DNA of 64,000 nt from Mesorhizobium sp. 65-26 (GCA_001899205.1 MKVL01000032.1:250302-314301), one strand, 5' to 3'. Positions 18,685-32,249 are shown, counted from the first letter of the stretch. Notes: generated by a model not told the origin, from the letters alone. Made by a program: numbers and translations.

Positions 18685-20233
18685 ATCGCATCCCCAAACC
18701 AGCCAAAGCCAATTAGGTCTGGGCCAGTTCGGTCTGAACCTGTCGTCCCTGGTCGTCATCGTCGCGGCGCTGACGCTGTTCCGCTCCTGGGTGGCGGCAC
18801 GAATGGGACTGGCGCCCGACGAGGCCTATTACTGGCTGTGGTCGCGCTTTCCTTCGGGCGGGTACTACGATCATCCGCCGATGATCGCATGGTGGATAGC
18901 AGCCTCCACGAAATTATTCGGCGACACCGCGCTGGGCATCAGGGCATCCGTCGTCCTCTCGGTGCTCGTCACCACCATAGCCGTATATCGGACCGCCATA
19001 GAGCTGGAGCTCGAACAGCGGACCGCCGCGCTGGCCGCGCTCTGGCTGAACGCCATGCTCCTCGTCGGCGGCCTAGCCCTGATCGCCACTCCGGACAGCC
19101 CATCGCTGATGTTCTGGGCGTTGGCGACATGGGGCGTGGCGCGCCTGCGGCGAACCGGCGAGCCCTGGTTGTGGATCGTGATCGGGCTGTTGGCCGGGCT
19201 GGGCTGCGTGTCGAAATACACCAACCTCTTCTTCGGATTCGGATTGATCGTGTGGCTGGTCGCGGACCGCAAGGCGAGGCACTGGCTGGCCAGCCCATGG
19301 CTCTATGCCGGCGGCATCGCCGCGCTGGTCGCATTCCTGCCGGTGATCCTGTGGAACATGGAACACCATTGGGTGTCGTTCCAGAAGCAGTTCGGGCGCA
19401 TCAACGACGGCGGCTTCACATTGCGTTATCTCGGCGAGTTCTTCGCGGCGCAATTCGGGCTGCTCAACCCGCTCATCGCCATCTTTGCCGGCCTCGCCCT
19501 CGTGCGGCTGTCGAAGGGCGCCGACAGGGCCGGGCGAATGCCCATGCTGGTGCTGGGCGCCACCATCATCCCGGTGGTGCTCTACATGCTGTTCCACTCC
19601 CTGCATGACAGGGTACAGGGCAACTGGCCCGCGCCGATCTACCCGGCGATCGCCATTCTGGCGGCAATGGCCGCGGCTTCCGCCAGTCATCCGGAAAATC
19701 GACAGTCCAAACACTGGCGACGCCTGGCCTACTGGGTTGCCCCGGTCGGGATCGGGCTGCTCGCCATCGTTTCCCTGCTTCTCGCGACGCCGGTCGGCTT
19801 CGCCCTGCCCTGGCGCACCCCGGTGGACCGCCTGCTCGGATGGCCGGAATTTACCCAGCAGGTCGAAAAATACCGGCAGCAAGTCGGAGCCGGCTGGATA
19901 GCGACCACGGACTACGGACTGACCGGGCTACTGGCGTTCCACGGCCCCGACCCCGACAAGGTGCAGGAAATCGTCGATCGCGAGCGCTACACGTTCCAGC
20001 CCACGCCGGCGGCGCTCTCGCAACAGCCGGCGCTGATCGTGGTCGAGGAAAAGGACGCCGCGCGTTACCCCTGCTTCCGGTCCGTCACGCCTCTCGCGGT
20101 CGTCGACAGGGCGGTCGGCCAGCGCGTGGTCCAGAAATACCAGCTCTTCGAAGCCAGGGGCGCCGCGGACGATCTGCTGCTGAAGGGATGCGCGCAATCG
20201 ACGGTTCCCGCCGAGGCGCCGGCTTCGCCCTGA
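18674..20233 (+). CDS. GT39-type membrane glycosyltransferase (ArnT-like)
   Basis: A 519-residue protein with about 11 membrane helices and a periplasmic C-terminal region. The signature near the N-terminus is LAPDEAYYWLWSRFPSGGYYDHPPMIAW, with the catalytic Asp-Glu of the PMT_2/ArnT group and the second acidic HPP loop. Such enzymes use polyprenyl-phosphate sugars as donors in the periplasm, which matches the upstream polyprenyl-phosphate glycosyltransferase. A GTG at 18674 overlapping the upstream stop is the most likely start; no ATG lies near. The acceptor could be lipid A, another lipid or a protein. Confidence 0.85.
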   Translation: MHDKSHPQTSQSQLGLGQFGLNLSSLVVIVAALTLFRSWVAARMGLAPDEAYYWLWSRFPSGGYYDHPPMIAWWIAASTKLFGDTALGIRASVVLSVLVTTIAVYRTAIELELEQRTAALAALWLNAMLLVGGLALIATPDSPSLMFWALATWGVARLRRTGEPWLWIVIGLLAGLGCVSKYTNLFFGFGLIVWLVADRKARHWLASPWLYAGGIAALVAFLPVILWNMEHHWVSFQKQFGRINDGGFTLRYLGEFFAAQFGLLNPLIAIFAGLALVRLSKGADRAGRMPMLVLGATIIPVVLYMLFHSLHDRVQGNWPAPIYPAIAILAAMAAASASHPENRQSKHWRRLAYWVAPVGIGLLAIVSLLLATPVGFALPWRTPVDRLLGWPEFTQQVEKYRQQVGAGWIATTDYGLTGLLAFHGPDPDKVQEIVDRERYTFQPTPAALSQQPALIVVEEKDAARYPCFRSVTPLAVVDRAVGQRVVQKYQLFEARGAADDLLLKGCAQSTVPAEAPASP

Positions 20234-20319
20234 GGCGATCCCGCGTCGCGTGAAACCGCCGGGCAAGCTCGCGGATCGTTCGCGAATTCAGTGACGATCC
20301 ACGCAACCGGTGAAGATGT

Positions 20320-20455
20320 CGATCCCGGGTGCCTACAAAGTAGGTGGGCGCCGTGTGAGAAAACCCACGGGTCTTCCCAGGGACAGCTCCCTAAGGATCG
20401 ATAAGGCCCCGGGGATAAGTTTCTCCTGCCGGGAAGCGCAGACCGTCGGGACCAA
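20320..20455. other. Hairpin-rich intergenic segment, possible ncRNA or leader
   Basis: The 374-base gap between the GT39 gene and moxR contains no gene. This part has several stable inverted repeats: CCTAC/GTAGG with a 3-base loop (about 20332-20344), GTGGG/CCCAC (about 20344-20368), AGGGA/TCCCT (about 20379-20392) and CTTCCC/GGGAAG spanning about 20374-20437. On the minus strand TATATT (about 20455-20460) could act as a -10 box for an RNA reading toward lower coordinates. I cannot match it to a known RNA family. Confidence 0.35.
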
Positions 20456-20607
20456 ATATAGGCGGATGGTTGGCCGAGCGCCAGTGAAACGGGCTGCCAT
20501 TTGCGTGTTATTCATCCGCTCGCCGACTTCCGGCAGGCCACCCGGCATCCAAGCTTGCGCATATGCGCATGGCTCCTTACGGTCCCGCCGCACGGACAGG
20601 AGAAAAA

Positions 20608-21447
<840 letters not shown>

Positions 21448-21535
21448 GCGGCAGCAACAGCGCTTTCCGTACCGTGGACCGTTGCCGGCGCGCGACCGTC
21501 AGCGCAGCTTCGGCTCTGAAAACTGGAGGAACGAA

Positions 21536-21982
21536 ATGTCCGAAATCACCATCCGCCCGCTCGCGCAGTCCGACCATGCCGACTGGAAGCGCCTGTGGAC
21601 CGACTATCTTACTTTCTACAAGACCAGGCTCTTCGGCGAGGTCTACGACCTCACCTGGAAGCGCCTGTTCATGGAAGGAGAGTATGAGCCCAAGGGCCTG
21701 ATCGCCACCATCGACGGCAAGGCTGTCGGCCTGACGCACTACCTCTACCACCGCTCCTGCTGGTCGGAGAAGAACAACTGCTACCTGCAGGACCTCTTCA
21801 CTGACGCCGAGGCGCGCGGCAAGGGCGTCGGCGCGGCCCTGATCGACGCGGTGAAACAGGAAGCCGCCAAGCTGGGCGTCACCAACGTCTACTGGATGAC
21901 GCACGAGACCAACGACACGGCGCGCCGCCTCTACGACCACGTCGCGCGCCGCACCGGCTTCATCGAATACGATCTGTTGTGA
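21536..21982 (+). CDS. GNAT family N-acetyltransferase
   Basis: A 148-residue acetyltransferase using acetyl-CoA. The core GNAT motif A is LQDLFTDAEARGKGVGAALIDAVKQEA, containing the R/Q-x-x-G-x-G/A pyrophosphate loop (ARGKGVGA), followed by motif B with YWMTHETNDTARRLYDHVA. The acceptor is unknown. GGAGG lies before the ATG at 21536. It sits 88 bases after moxR and its stop overlaps the next start (GTGA), so it is part of the same transcriptional unit. Confidence 0.9.
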   Translation: MSEITIRPLAQSDHADWKRLWTDYLTFYKTRLFGEVYDLTWKRLFMEGEYEPKGLIATIDGKAVGLTHYLYHRSCWSEKNNCYLQDLFTDAEARGKGVGAALIDAVKQEAAKLGVTNVYWMTHETNDTARRLYDHVARRTGFIEYDLL

Positions 21983-22770
21983 GCGTTTTGGCACGGAGTA
22001 CGATGCTCACGTGGAATACCGATCGGTTTGACGCTCTCCAGCGCATTCGTTCCGACTTGGAGCAAAGCGAATACCGACCACTTTATGCTCATTACATCAG
22101 CTATCTTGATCTGAGGCAGCGAGGATTGCGCAAGCAGTCCTTCGTGTCCTTGGAGACATTTGTCAGTCACGTGGCAACCGATCCTTTCGAGGTTAGGCTA
22201 TCGATATGCCGGCATCTCGTCTCAGCCATCGAAGGATATTGGAGCGACTGGCCAGCATCCGACAACTGGCAGCTACCTGATCAAATCGGAAGAAGACTGA
22301 TCGATCCCGTTTGGCGAGAATGGCGGGAGCGTGAGCCAACCAACCCCGAGGCTTGGGTTTATTATTTTGGATCAGTACCCGGCGAACCAAGCGGGCGCGA
22401 GATCGCATTTCTGTTGGCCCCAACCGGCCCGCGCTATCAGTACGCCTTCCTCTCTGAGTTGGGCCACAAGCTGAACTACGAACTGCACGAACTAGACCAT
22501 ATCGAAAGAATCCTTTGCGAGGCGTCGTACTTTGGCGAACTCACCGCGTCGGTCTCCGCCGTCGCCGGGGCAATGGGCGAAAACATAACGCCCGAAGCAG
22601 CGGAGATCGTCACCAGACTGACGGAACTGGCGGTTATTTATCGCAATCATGATCGGACAAGTGGTACCCTCCTTCATATGCTAAGAAGTCTCGGCCGCCA
22701 TGACCTTGTCGAACTCTTCGTCTTGCCGGCCCGACGGTGGTTCCGAGTATTGCCTGAGCCCGTGCGCTAG
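21979..22770 (+). CDS. Orphan protein of unknown function
   Basis: I do not recognise this 263-residue protein. It is soluble-looking, rich in Trp, Tyr, His and Arg, with no membrane segment and no signal peptide. The N-terminal 90 residues look helical (RSDLEQSEYRPLYAHY), and a middle segment (EAWVYYFGSVPG) may be a beta region. A GTG at 21979 overlaps the GNAT stop; an ATG at 22003 is the alternative. Its base composition is clearly less GC-rich than moxR or the VWA gene on each side, which suggests late insertion. It may be co-transcribed with them. Confidence 0.7.
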   Translation: MSVLARSTMLTWNTDRFDALQRIRSDLEQSEYRPLYAHYISYLDLRQRGLRKQSFVSLETFVSHVATDPFEVRLSICRHLVSAIEGYWSDWPASDNWQLPDQIGRRLIDPVWREWREREPTNPEAWVYYFGSVPGEPSGREIAFLLAPTGPRYQYAFLSELGHKLNYELHELDHIERILCEASYFGELTASVSAVAGAMGENITPEAAEIVTRLTELAVIYRNHDRTSGTLLHMLRSLGRHDLVELFVLPARRWFRVLPEPVR

Positions 22771-22779
22771 ACGGTCGAC

Positions 22780-23970
22780 ATGTTCATCCCCTTCTTCCTC
22801 GAACTGAAGGCCGCGCGGGTTCCCGTTTCGCTACGGGAGTATCTGACGCTGCTCGAGGGGCTGGAGGCCGGGCTGGTCGACTATGACGTCGAGGGATTCT
22901 ACTACCTCGCCCGCTCGGCGCTGGTGAAGGACGAGCGCCACATCGACTGCTTCGACCAGGTCTTCGCGCATGTCTTCAGGGGCGTCGAGGCGCTTGGCGG
23001 GCCGGACGCCGTCGACGTCGCCGACATTCCCGAGGAATGGCTGCGCCGGCTCGCGGAAAAGCACCTGACGGAAGAGGAAAAGAAGCTGGTCGAGGCGCTT
23101 GGCGGCTTCGACAAGCTGATGGAGACGCTGAAGCAGCGGCTGGAAGAGCAGAAGGGCCGCCACCAGGGCGGCTCGAAATGGATCGGCACCGGCGGCACTT
23201 CGCCCTTCGGCGCCTATGGCTACAATCCGGAAGGCGTGCGCATCGGCCAGCACGAGAGCCGCCACCGGCGCGCCGTGAAGGTCTGGGACAAGCGCGAATT
23301 CAGGAACTTTGACGACGCGGTCGAGCTCGGCACCCGCAACATCAAGGTGGCGCTGAAGCGGCTGCGCCGCTGGGTGCGCGAAGGGGCGGAGGAGGAGTTC
23401 GACCTTCCGGGCACCATCCACGCGACCGCCGAGCATGGCTATCTCGACGTGAAAACGAGGCCCGAAAGGCGCAACGCCGTGAAGCTGCTGATGTTCTTCG
23501 ACGTCGGCGGCTCGATGGACGACCACATCAGGGAGGTGGAGGAACTGTTCTCGGCCGCGCGCGCAGAATTCCGCCAGCTCGAGTATTTCTACTTCCACAA
23601 CTGCCTTTACGAGCGTGTCTGGAAGGACAACCGGCGGCGCCATGCAGAGACGATCCCGACCTTCGACCTGCTTCACAAATATGGTCCGGACTACAAGGTG
23701 ATCGTCGTCGGCGACGCGTCGATGAGCCCCTACGAGATTGCCTCCGCCGGCGGCTCCGTCGAACACTGGAACCCGGAAGCCGGCGCCGTCTGGCTCGGGC
23801 GGCTGTTGCAGCAATGGCCGAACGCGGTGTGGCTGAACCCGGAGAACGCGAAGAACTGGGGCTATACGCACTCCATCGCCATGATCCGCGACATCTTCGG
23901 CGGCCGCATGTTCCCGCTGACCCTGGCCGGCCTCGAGGCCGCGACGAAGCAGCTTTCACGCAAGCATTGA
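22780..23970 (+). CDS. VWA domain protein, CoxE-like
   Basis: A 396-residue cytosolic protein of the CoxE/YehP-like VWA group. The N-terminal helical region (FIPFFLELKAARVPVSLREYL) is characteristic. The C-terminal VWA fold carries the metal-ion-dependent adhesion site DVGGSMD (DxxxS type, Gly in place of the first Ser), with a later DASMSPYE loop. It pairs functionally with the MoxR ATPase at 20608-21447; such pairs mature or activate other complexes. It begins nine bases after the orphan gene. The target complex is unknown. Confidence 0.88.
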   Translation: MFIPFFLELKAARVPVSLREYLTLLEGLEAGLVDYDVEGFYYLARSALVKDERHIDCFDQVFAHVFRGVEALGGPDAVDVADIPEEWLRRLAEKHLTEEEKKLVEALGGFDKLMETLKQRLEEQKGRHQGGSKWIGTGGTSPFGAYGYNPEGVRIGQHESRHRRAVKVWDKREFRNFDDAVELGTRNIKVALKRLRRWVREGAEEEFDLPGTIHATAEHGYLDVKTRPERRNAVKLLMFFDVGGSMDDHIREVEELFSAARAEFRQLEYFYFHNCLYERVWKDNRRRHAETIPTFDLLHKYGPDYKVIVVGDASMSPYEIASAGGSVEHWNPEAGAVWLGRLLQQWPNAVWLNPENAKNWGYTHSIAMIRDIFGGRMFPLTLAGLEAATKQLSRKH

Positions 23971-24040
23971 TCGGCGGCGATGCAGGCGGTGGATTGACCT
24001 TTCCAACGCTTGCCGAGGTTGTCCAGTCGCCGGAGCCAGT

Positions 24041-24220
24041 GCTGCCCCTCATCACCCTGCCGGGACCTTCTCCCCGTATTAGGGACGGAGAGAAGAGGCT
24101 AGTCGCAACCCTGGGCGCGCCCTTTTTGCGATGTTGCGATTGGCGAAACCATCGATGACAGCGCCCCTCTCCCGCCCCTGTACGGGGAGAGGATGCCGGC
24201 AGGCAGGTGAGGGGCGACGC
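24041..24220. repeat. Intergenic repeat with long inverted arms
   Basis: Two arms of about 55 bases, 24041-24095 and 24162-24218, are near-perfect inverted copies of each other and flank about 66 bases of unrelated sequence. Each arm itself contains CTCCCC/GGGGAG hairpins. The rest of the 389-base gap between the VWA gene and msrB shows no gene. The architecture matches the element at 59312-59475. Confidence 0.65.
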
Positions 24221-24359
24221 CAACGACGACAGCGGGCTGGTTCGAAACGGCGGCAATCGGCTTGTCGGTCTCAGTGCTGGCCAGTGACGTAACAAATGCC
24301 TATCTTCGTGCGAATACCGGCTGCAACCAACAACGAGCCGTCAAGGCCGAGGAGATTTC

Positions 24360-24761
24360 ATGGACACCCACGCCTACCCCGTCACCCGCACCGATGCCGA
24401 ATGGCGCGCCCGGCTCACGCCCGAACAATATGCCGTGATGCGCAATCACGGCACCGAGCGTCCCGGAAGCTGCGCCCTGCTTTACGAGAAGCGCGCCGGC
24501 ACCTTCTTTTGCGTCGGCTGCGACCAGCCGCTGTTCGAATCCAAGCTGAAGTTCGAGAGCGGCACCGGCTGGCCGAGCTTCAACGATCCGGTGCCGGGTT
24601 CGATCGAGACCACCACCGACCGCAGCTACGGCATGGTGCGCACCGAATGCCATTGCTCGCGCTGCGGCAGCCATCTGGGACACGTCTTCGAGGACGGCCC
24701 GCCGCCCACCGGTCTTCGCTACTGTATCAACGGCGTGGCCCTGCGCTTCGAGCCGGCCTGA
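24360..24761 (+). CDS. msrB: Peptide-methionine (R)-S-oxide reductase
   Basis: The 133-residue MsrB repairs methionine-R-sulfoxide in oxidised proteins. The zinc-binding pairs CVGC and CSRC are present, as are the family signature SGTGWPSF and [24 protein letters not shown], whose Cys in RYCIN is the catalytic residue. It is full length. GAGGAG lies about eight bases upstream of the ATG. It is single-gene, ending in a strong intrinsic terminator at 24783-24808. Confidence 0.96.
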   Translation: MDTHAYPVTRTDAEWRARLTPEQYAVMRNHGTERPGSCALLYEKRAGTFFCVGCDQPLFESKLKFESGTGWPSFNDPVPGSIETTTDRSYGMVRTECHCSRCGSHLGHVFEDGPPPTGLRYCINGVALRFEPA

Positions 24762-24782
24762 AGGCTTAGACACCATTCGGCG

Positions 24783-24808
24783 AAAGGGCGGCTGCGGCCG
24801 CCCTTTTT
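24783..24808 (+). terminator. Intrinsic terminator of msrB
   Basis: A perfect 10-bp stem AAAGGGCGGC / GCCGCCCTTT with loop TGCG ends in a T run at 24104-24108 of the local repeat unit, that is 24804-24808, 22 bases after the msrB stop. On the opposite strand the stem has only a short T tract, so it works mainly in the plus direction. Confidence 0.88.
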
Positions 24809-24837
24809 CGTGAGCGGCCGCAAGGCCATGGCTGCGT

Positions 24838-25137
24838 TCAGACGACGACGGTGGCGACAAGCCAGAGCGCCGAGCCCAGCATCGCCAGCCAGGCCCAGAG
24901 ACCGCCCACCTTCTCCGCGATGCGCCAGACGGCAAGCGTCAGGAAGATATTGTAGGGAACAGGTGCCAGATGCACCGCCATCACCAGCCACAGCGGTAGC
25001 TTGAAAGCGAGCAGCGTCAGCGCCAGGCCGGTCGAAACGGCGCTGATGAGCGTCGCGACGAGAAGCATGTCGCGCCAGAAAAGGCGTTCGAGGGGCACAC
25101 GGCCCCGCCAACGCAAGCGGAAGAAGTCCGCGAACAC
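24838..25137 (-). CDS. Small integral membrane protein
   Basis: I do not recognise a family. The 99-residue product has about three hydrophobic helices (LVATLISAVSTGLALTLLAF, a central one around LPLWLVMAVHLAPV, and LAMLGSALWLVATVVV) after a basic N-terminus (RLRWRGRVPLERLFWRD). It starts with GTG at 25137, with GGAG nine bases upstream, and lies six bases after the stop of the upstream gene. It is therefore the last gene of the gapR-led operon. An accessory membrane role is possible, but nothing specific can be said. Confidence 0.65.
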   Translation of the reverse strand: MFADFFRLRWRGRVPLERLFWRDMLLVATLISAVSTGLALTLLAFKLPLWLVMAVHLAPVPYNIFLTLAVWRIAEKVGGLWAWLAMLGSALWLVATVVV

Positions 25138-25143
25138 CGTGAC

Positions 25144-25584
25144 CTACTCCCGGCCGAGAACTTCTGTCACGGCGCGCTCGAAGCGCGAGCACTCCGTCAC
25201 CAGCCAGTCGGTCATGGCCGGCCAGTTGTCATCGGCGAAGCAGTTTACCCGCCATTGCGAATTGATGCCGAGGTTCTGCGCGCTCTGCTCCGGCCTCAGC
25301 GACAGCCTCGCCTCGATCGCCGGCTGGAACGGCTTCAGCCGCGACCAGACATCGGTCGCGCCGAGCTTTTCGTTGCGGCCGAAAAAGACGCCGACCACAT
25401 TCTCGCTTGGCGCGACATACATGGACAGCACCAGGGCGAAATCCGGCAGCCCGCGCTGCCAGAACCAGGGGCCGCGCCGCGCCAGCCTTGGCCGTTCCTC
25501 CGGATGACGTTCGGCGAACAGCGCCCAGAAGCCGCGATGACGAAACTCCGAGGCGCGCCGGCCGCCGAAGTCGAACTCGTTCAT
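25144..25584 (-). CDS. Conserved hypothetical protein (DUF4268-like)
   Basis: A 146-residue soluble protein. The layout FWALFAERHPEERPRL, DFALVLSMYVAPSENVVGVFFG and DWLVTECSRFERAV recalls the DUF4268 domain, a fold often found fused to or near nucleases, but I am not certain of that match. It lies 22 bases after gapR and six before the small membrane gene, so all three are probably co-transcribed. No catalytic residues can be assigned. Confidence 0.65.
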   Translation of the reverse strand: MNEFDFGGRRASEFRHRGFWALFAERHPEERPRLARRGPWFWQRGLPDFALVLSMYVAPSENVVGVFFGRNEKLGATDVWSRLKPFQPAIEARLSLRPEQSAQNLGINSQWRVNCFADDNWPAMTDWLVTECSRFERAVTEVLGRE

Positions 25585-25606
25585 GGCCGGCCTCCGGCCA
25601 TGAGGC

Positions 25607-25867
25607 TTACTCCATGCCGAGAGCAGCCTTGTAGAGGTCGAGGATGGTCTCTTCCTCCTGCCGCTCGGCCTGATCCTTCTTGCGCAGCCGGATAATGGTG
25701 CGGATCGCCTTGGTGTCGAAACCGGTGCCCTTGGCCTCGGCGTAGACGTCCTTGATGTCGTCGGAAATCGTCTTCTTCTCTTCCTCGAGGCGCTCGATGC
25801 GCTCGATGAAGGCGCGCAACTGGCCGGCGGCAACAGTCTGGCTGGTCTCGGTGATCTCGTCGGCCAT
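25607..25867 (-). CDS. gapR: GapR-type nucleoid-associated protein (DUF2312)
   Basis: An 86-residue DNA-binding protein close to Caulobacter GapR along its whole length: [38 protein letters not shown], then [23 protein letters not shown]. GapR forms a clamp around overtwisted, AT-rich DNA ahead of moving polymerases and helps topoisomerases during replication. The basic IRLRKKDQ segment binds DNA. GGAGAGAAG precedes the ATG at 25867. The first gene of a three-gene minus-strand operon, unusual because gapR is often alone. Confidence 0.93.
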   Translation of the reverse strand: MADEITETSQTVAAGQLRAFIERIERLEEEKKTISDDIKDVYAEAKGTGFDTKAIRTIIRLRKKDQAERQEEETILDLYKAALGME

Positions 25868-26044
25868 TTTTCTTCTCTCCACGTTCTTTCAGGCGCGCGG
25901 CAAGGCGATTCCCGCCACCGCAAAATGGGAGCCGGTTCGATGCCCGAGCAGGCGCGGCGGGTCAAGACATTATCGATGCGGCACGAAAGGCTGCTGCCAG
26001 CCGCCACCGACACAGGAGCGGCCTTCGTTTCAATCGGAACCGCT

Positions 26045-29518
<3,474 letters not shown>

Positions 29519-29734
29519 GAGCGGAAGGACTGTGAAATCGGCGCAATGATTAGCGTGAAAATGCTGCAGCGCAAACAAAATGCGGCAGACTTAAACCGAT
29601 TTAAATCGAATCTTTCCACGTGGCGTCTCGCAACCGCGCAAACGAGACACGCTTGCCCCCGATTTCATCGCCCGACGGCCGGTTCTTTTGCCAACCAAGA
29701 GGGAGCCGGCACTGAGAGCCGCCTTGAAACGAAG

Positions 29735-29787
29735 AATGCCCGGCGCGAGGCGCGCCGGGCATTCCCGGGGATGCGACGCATCCCCGG
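29735..29787 (-). terminator. Tandem hairpin terminator of the liv operon
   Basis: Two strong inverted repeats lie just after the livK stop on the minus strand. The first met by polymerase is 29765-29787 (11-bp arms around a single base), the second is 29735-29763 (13-bp arms with a 3-base loop). The second is followed by TTCTTCGTTT on the minus strand. Together they should stop transcription before it reaches pyc. Confidence 0.8.
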
Positions 29788-29805
29788 AGTGCAATACTGA
29801 CGGGA

Positions 29806-30924
29806 TTACATCTTCTGGATGTAGGTGTACTTGCCGTCAGCGCCCTTCTTCCACTCGTACATGACGTAGCCGGGCAGCGTCGGGTCGCCCTTGGCGTCAT
29901 AGGACAGATCGCCGAGCACGGTCTTGAACGGACCCTTCTCGTGCAGCGCCTTGGCGACCGCCTGCGGATCGTTCGACTTGGCCGCCGTAGCGGCTTCGGC
30001 GATCGCCTGCATGGCAGCATAGGCGTAGAGCGTGTAGGCTTCCGGTTCGAAGCCCTGCGCGCGGAACTTCTCAACGAGGTCCTTGTTCGCGGGGATCAGG
30101 CGCGGATCCGGACCGAAGGTGTTGAGCGTGCCGGCCACCGCGTCGCCCGCGATCGAGGCCAGTTCGTTCGACACGATGCCGTCACCCGAGACCAGCGTCG
30201 CCTTGAGGCCCTGGTCGGCCGCCTGGCGGATGATCAGGCCGGCTTCGGTGTGCAGGCCGCCCCAGTAGATGATGGAAACGCCGGCTTCCTTCATCTTGGC
30301 GATCAGCGCCGAGAAGTCCTTGTCGCCGACGTTGACGCCTTCGTACATGACTTCCTTGACGCCCTTGGCGTTCATCGCCTTCTTGGTTTCGTCAGCGAGG
30401 CCCTGGCCGTAGGTGGTCTTGTCGTGCACGACGGCGATCTTGGCGTCCTTGAAGTTCGCGGCGAGATAAGCGCCGGCGATGCCACCCTGCTGGTCGTCAC
30501 GGCCGCAGGTGCGGAACACGTTCCACAGGCCACGCTCGGTGAACTGCGGGTTGGTCGCCGCCGGCGTGACCTCGACGATGCCGTTCTCGGCGTAGACTTC
30601 CGAGGCCGGGATCGAGACGCCGGAGTTGAAGTGGCCGACCACGAACTTGATGCCGTCGCCGACGAACTTGTTGGCCACCGAGATGCCCTGCTTCGGATCG
30701 GAAACGTCGTCACCGACCGAGACCTTGATCTGCTCGCCGTTGATGCCGCCGGCCGCGTTGATGTCGGCGGCCGCCTGCTCCGCACCCTTCTGCAGCTGCG
30801 CGCCGAAGGCCGCGTTCGGACCGGTGATCGGTCCAGCAACACCGACCAGCACATCGGCCCACGCGCTGCCGCCGAACGCGATCAGCGCGGTCAGGGCAAC
30901 GGCGGACAAAAGAGACTTTTTCAT
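29806..30924 (-). CDS. livK: Branched-chain amino acid-binding periplasmic protein
   Basis: The 372-residue solute-binding protein of a HAAT-family ABC transporter. A signal peptide ([23 protein letters not shown], cleavage after residue 23) is followed by [19 protein letters not shown] and the two-lobed type I fold; [23 protein letters not shown] is typical of LivK/BraC. It captures leucine, isoleucine, valine and possibly other amino acids in the periplasm. GGGAG lies eight bases before the ATG. It is the last of a six-gene minus-strand operon, separated from DUF6867 by 138 bases, so it may also have its own promoter. Confidence 0.95.
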   Translation of the reverse strand: MKKSLLSAVALTALIAFGGSAWADVLVGVAGPITGPNAAFGAQLQKGAEQAAADINAAGGINGEQIKVSVGDDVSDPKQGISVANKFVGDGIKFVVGHFNSGVSIPASEVYAENGIVEVTPAATNPQFTERGLWNVFRTCGRDDQQGGIAGAYLAANFKDAKIAVVHDKTTYGQGLADETKKAMNAKGVKEVMYEGVNVGDKDFSALIAKMKEAGVSIIYWGGLHTEAGLIIRQAADQGLKATLVSGDGIVSNELASIAGDAVAGTLNTFGPDPRLIPANKDLVEKFRAQGFEPEAYTLYAYAAMQAIAEAATAAKSNDPQAVAKALHEKGPFKTVLGDLSYDAKGDPTLPGYVMYEWKKGADGKYTYIQKM

Positions 30925-31062
30925 TTATTATGCTCCCATTTACGGAGTGGGCGTTGATGTAGCTTCCATGCGATGCCCACTCTTATCGCAGAAAGCATAG
31001 TTTGCCGATTTTCAGGCACTTGTCACGCCGATTCATCCCCGAAGCGGCGTTAATCATGAACG

Positions 31063-31410
31063 TCAACCTTTCGGCTTCCAGCTCAATAGAGAAGCTCTTT
31101 CATAGAGCCAGTTATACTGTGTAACCATCTGGTTCGTTCGCGTGTACTGATAGCCAAGGAAGCCGAAGATCATCAGAACGATCGTATCGACGATGTAGTA
31201 TTGCGGCGAAAACATCGTGCCTTCGAACAAGGCGTGATGGATAAACCTTATGCCTACACCAAGACCGATAAGATAAAGGAACAATTGGACATGGCTGCGC
31301 CAGGTCTGCGCGCTGGCCTTGCCCGTCATCCACGCTGCCCAGCCACCCAGCAGGCACGTGACGAAGAGGAACTGCCAGATCGAGTTTTCCTCGTAGAGAA
31401 TTCCCTGCAT
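31063..31410 (-). CDS. DUF6867 family membrane protein
   Basis: A 115-residue protein with about three hydrophobic helices (SIWQFLFVTCLLGGWAAWMTG, VQLFLYLIGLGVGIRFIHHAL, YYIVDTIVLMIFGFLGY). The pattern matches DUF6867, a small family I know from rhizobial liv operons. Function is unknown; its fixed place between livF and livK suggests an accessory part of the transporter. AGGAG lies eight bases before the ATG at 31410, preferred to a longer frame reaching 31488. It is 110 bases downstream of livF. Confidence 0.78.
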   Translation of the reverse strand: MQGILYEENSIWQFLFVTCLLGGWAAWMTGKASAQTWRSHVQLFLYLIGLGVGIRFIHHALFEGTMFSPQYYIVDTIVLMIFGFLGYQYTRTNQMVTQYNWLYERASLLSWKPKG

Positions 31411-31520
31411 GAAGAGCACTCCTGAAACCGGAGCGGGATGCGATCGCATCGAACGGGCATCCCGCCCATTTCCTGGCCATGTCGCCACGGCCCGTTGAAT
31501 GACCGCGCCGGGCGCGGAAC

Positions 31521-32248
<728 letters not shown>

Positions 32249-32249
<1 letters not shown>

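Noticed and set aside
20234-20607. 6S RNA or other standard RNA gene
   Set aside because: Although hairpin-rich, I could not place the long closing stem and central bubble of 6S RNA, nor the signatures of tmRNA, RNase P RNA or SRP RNA, so I list it only as an unassigned structured segment.
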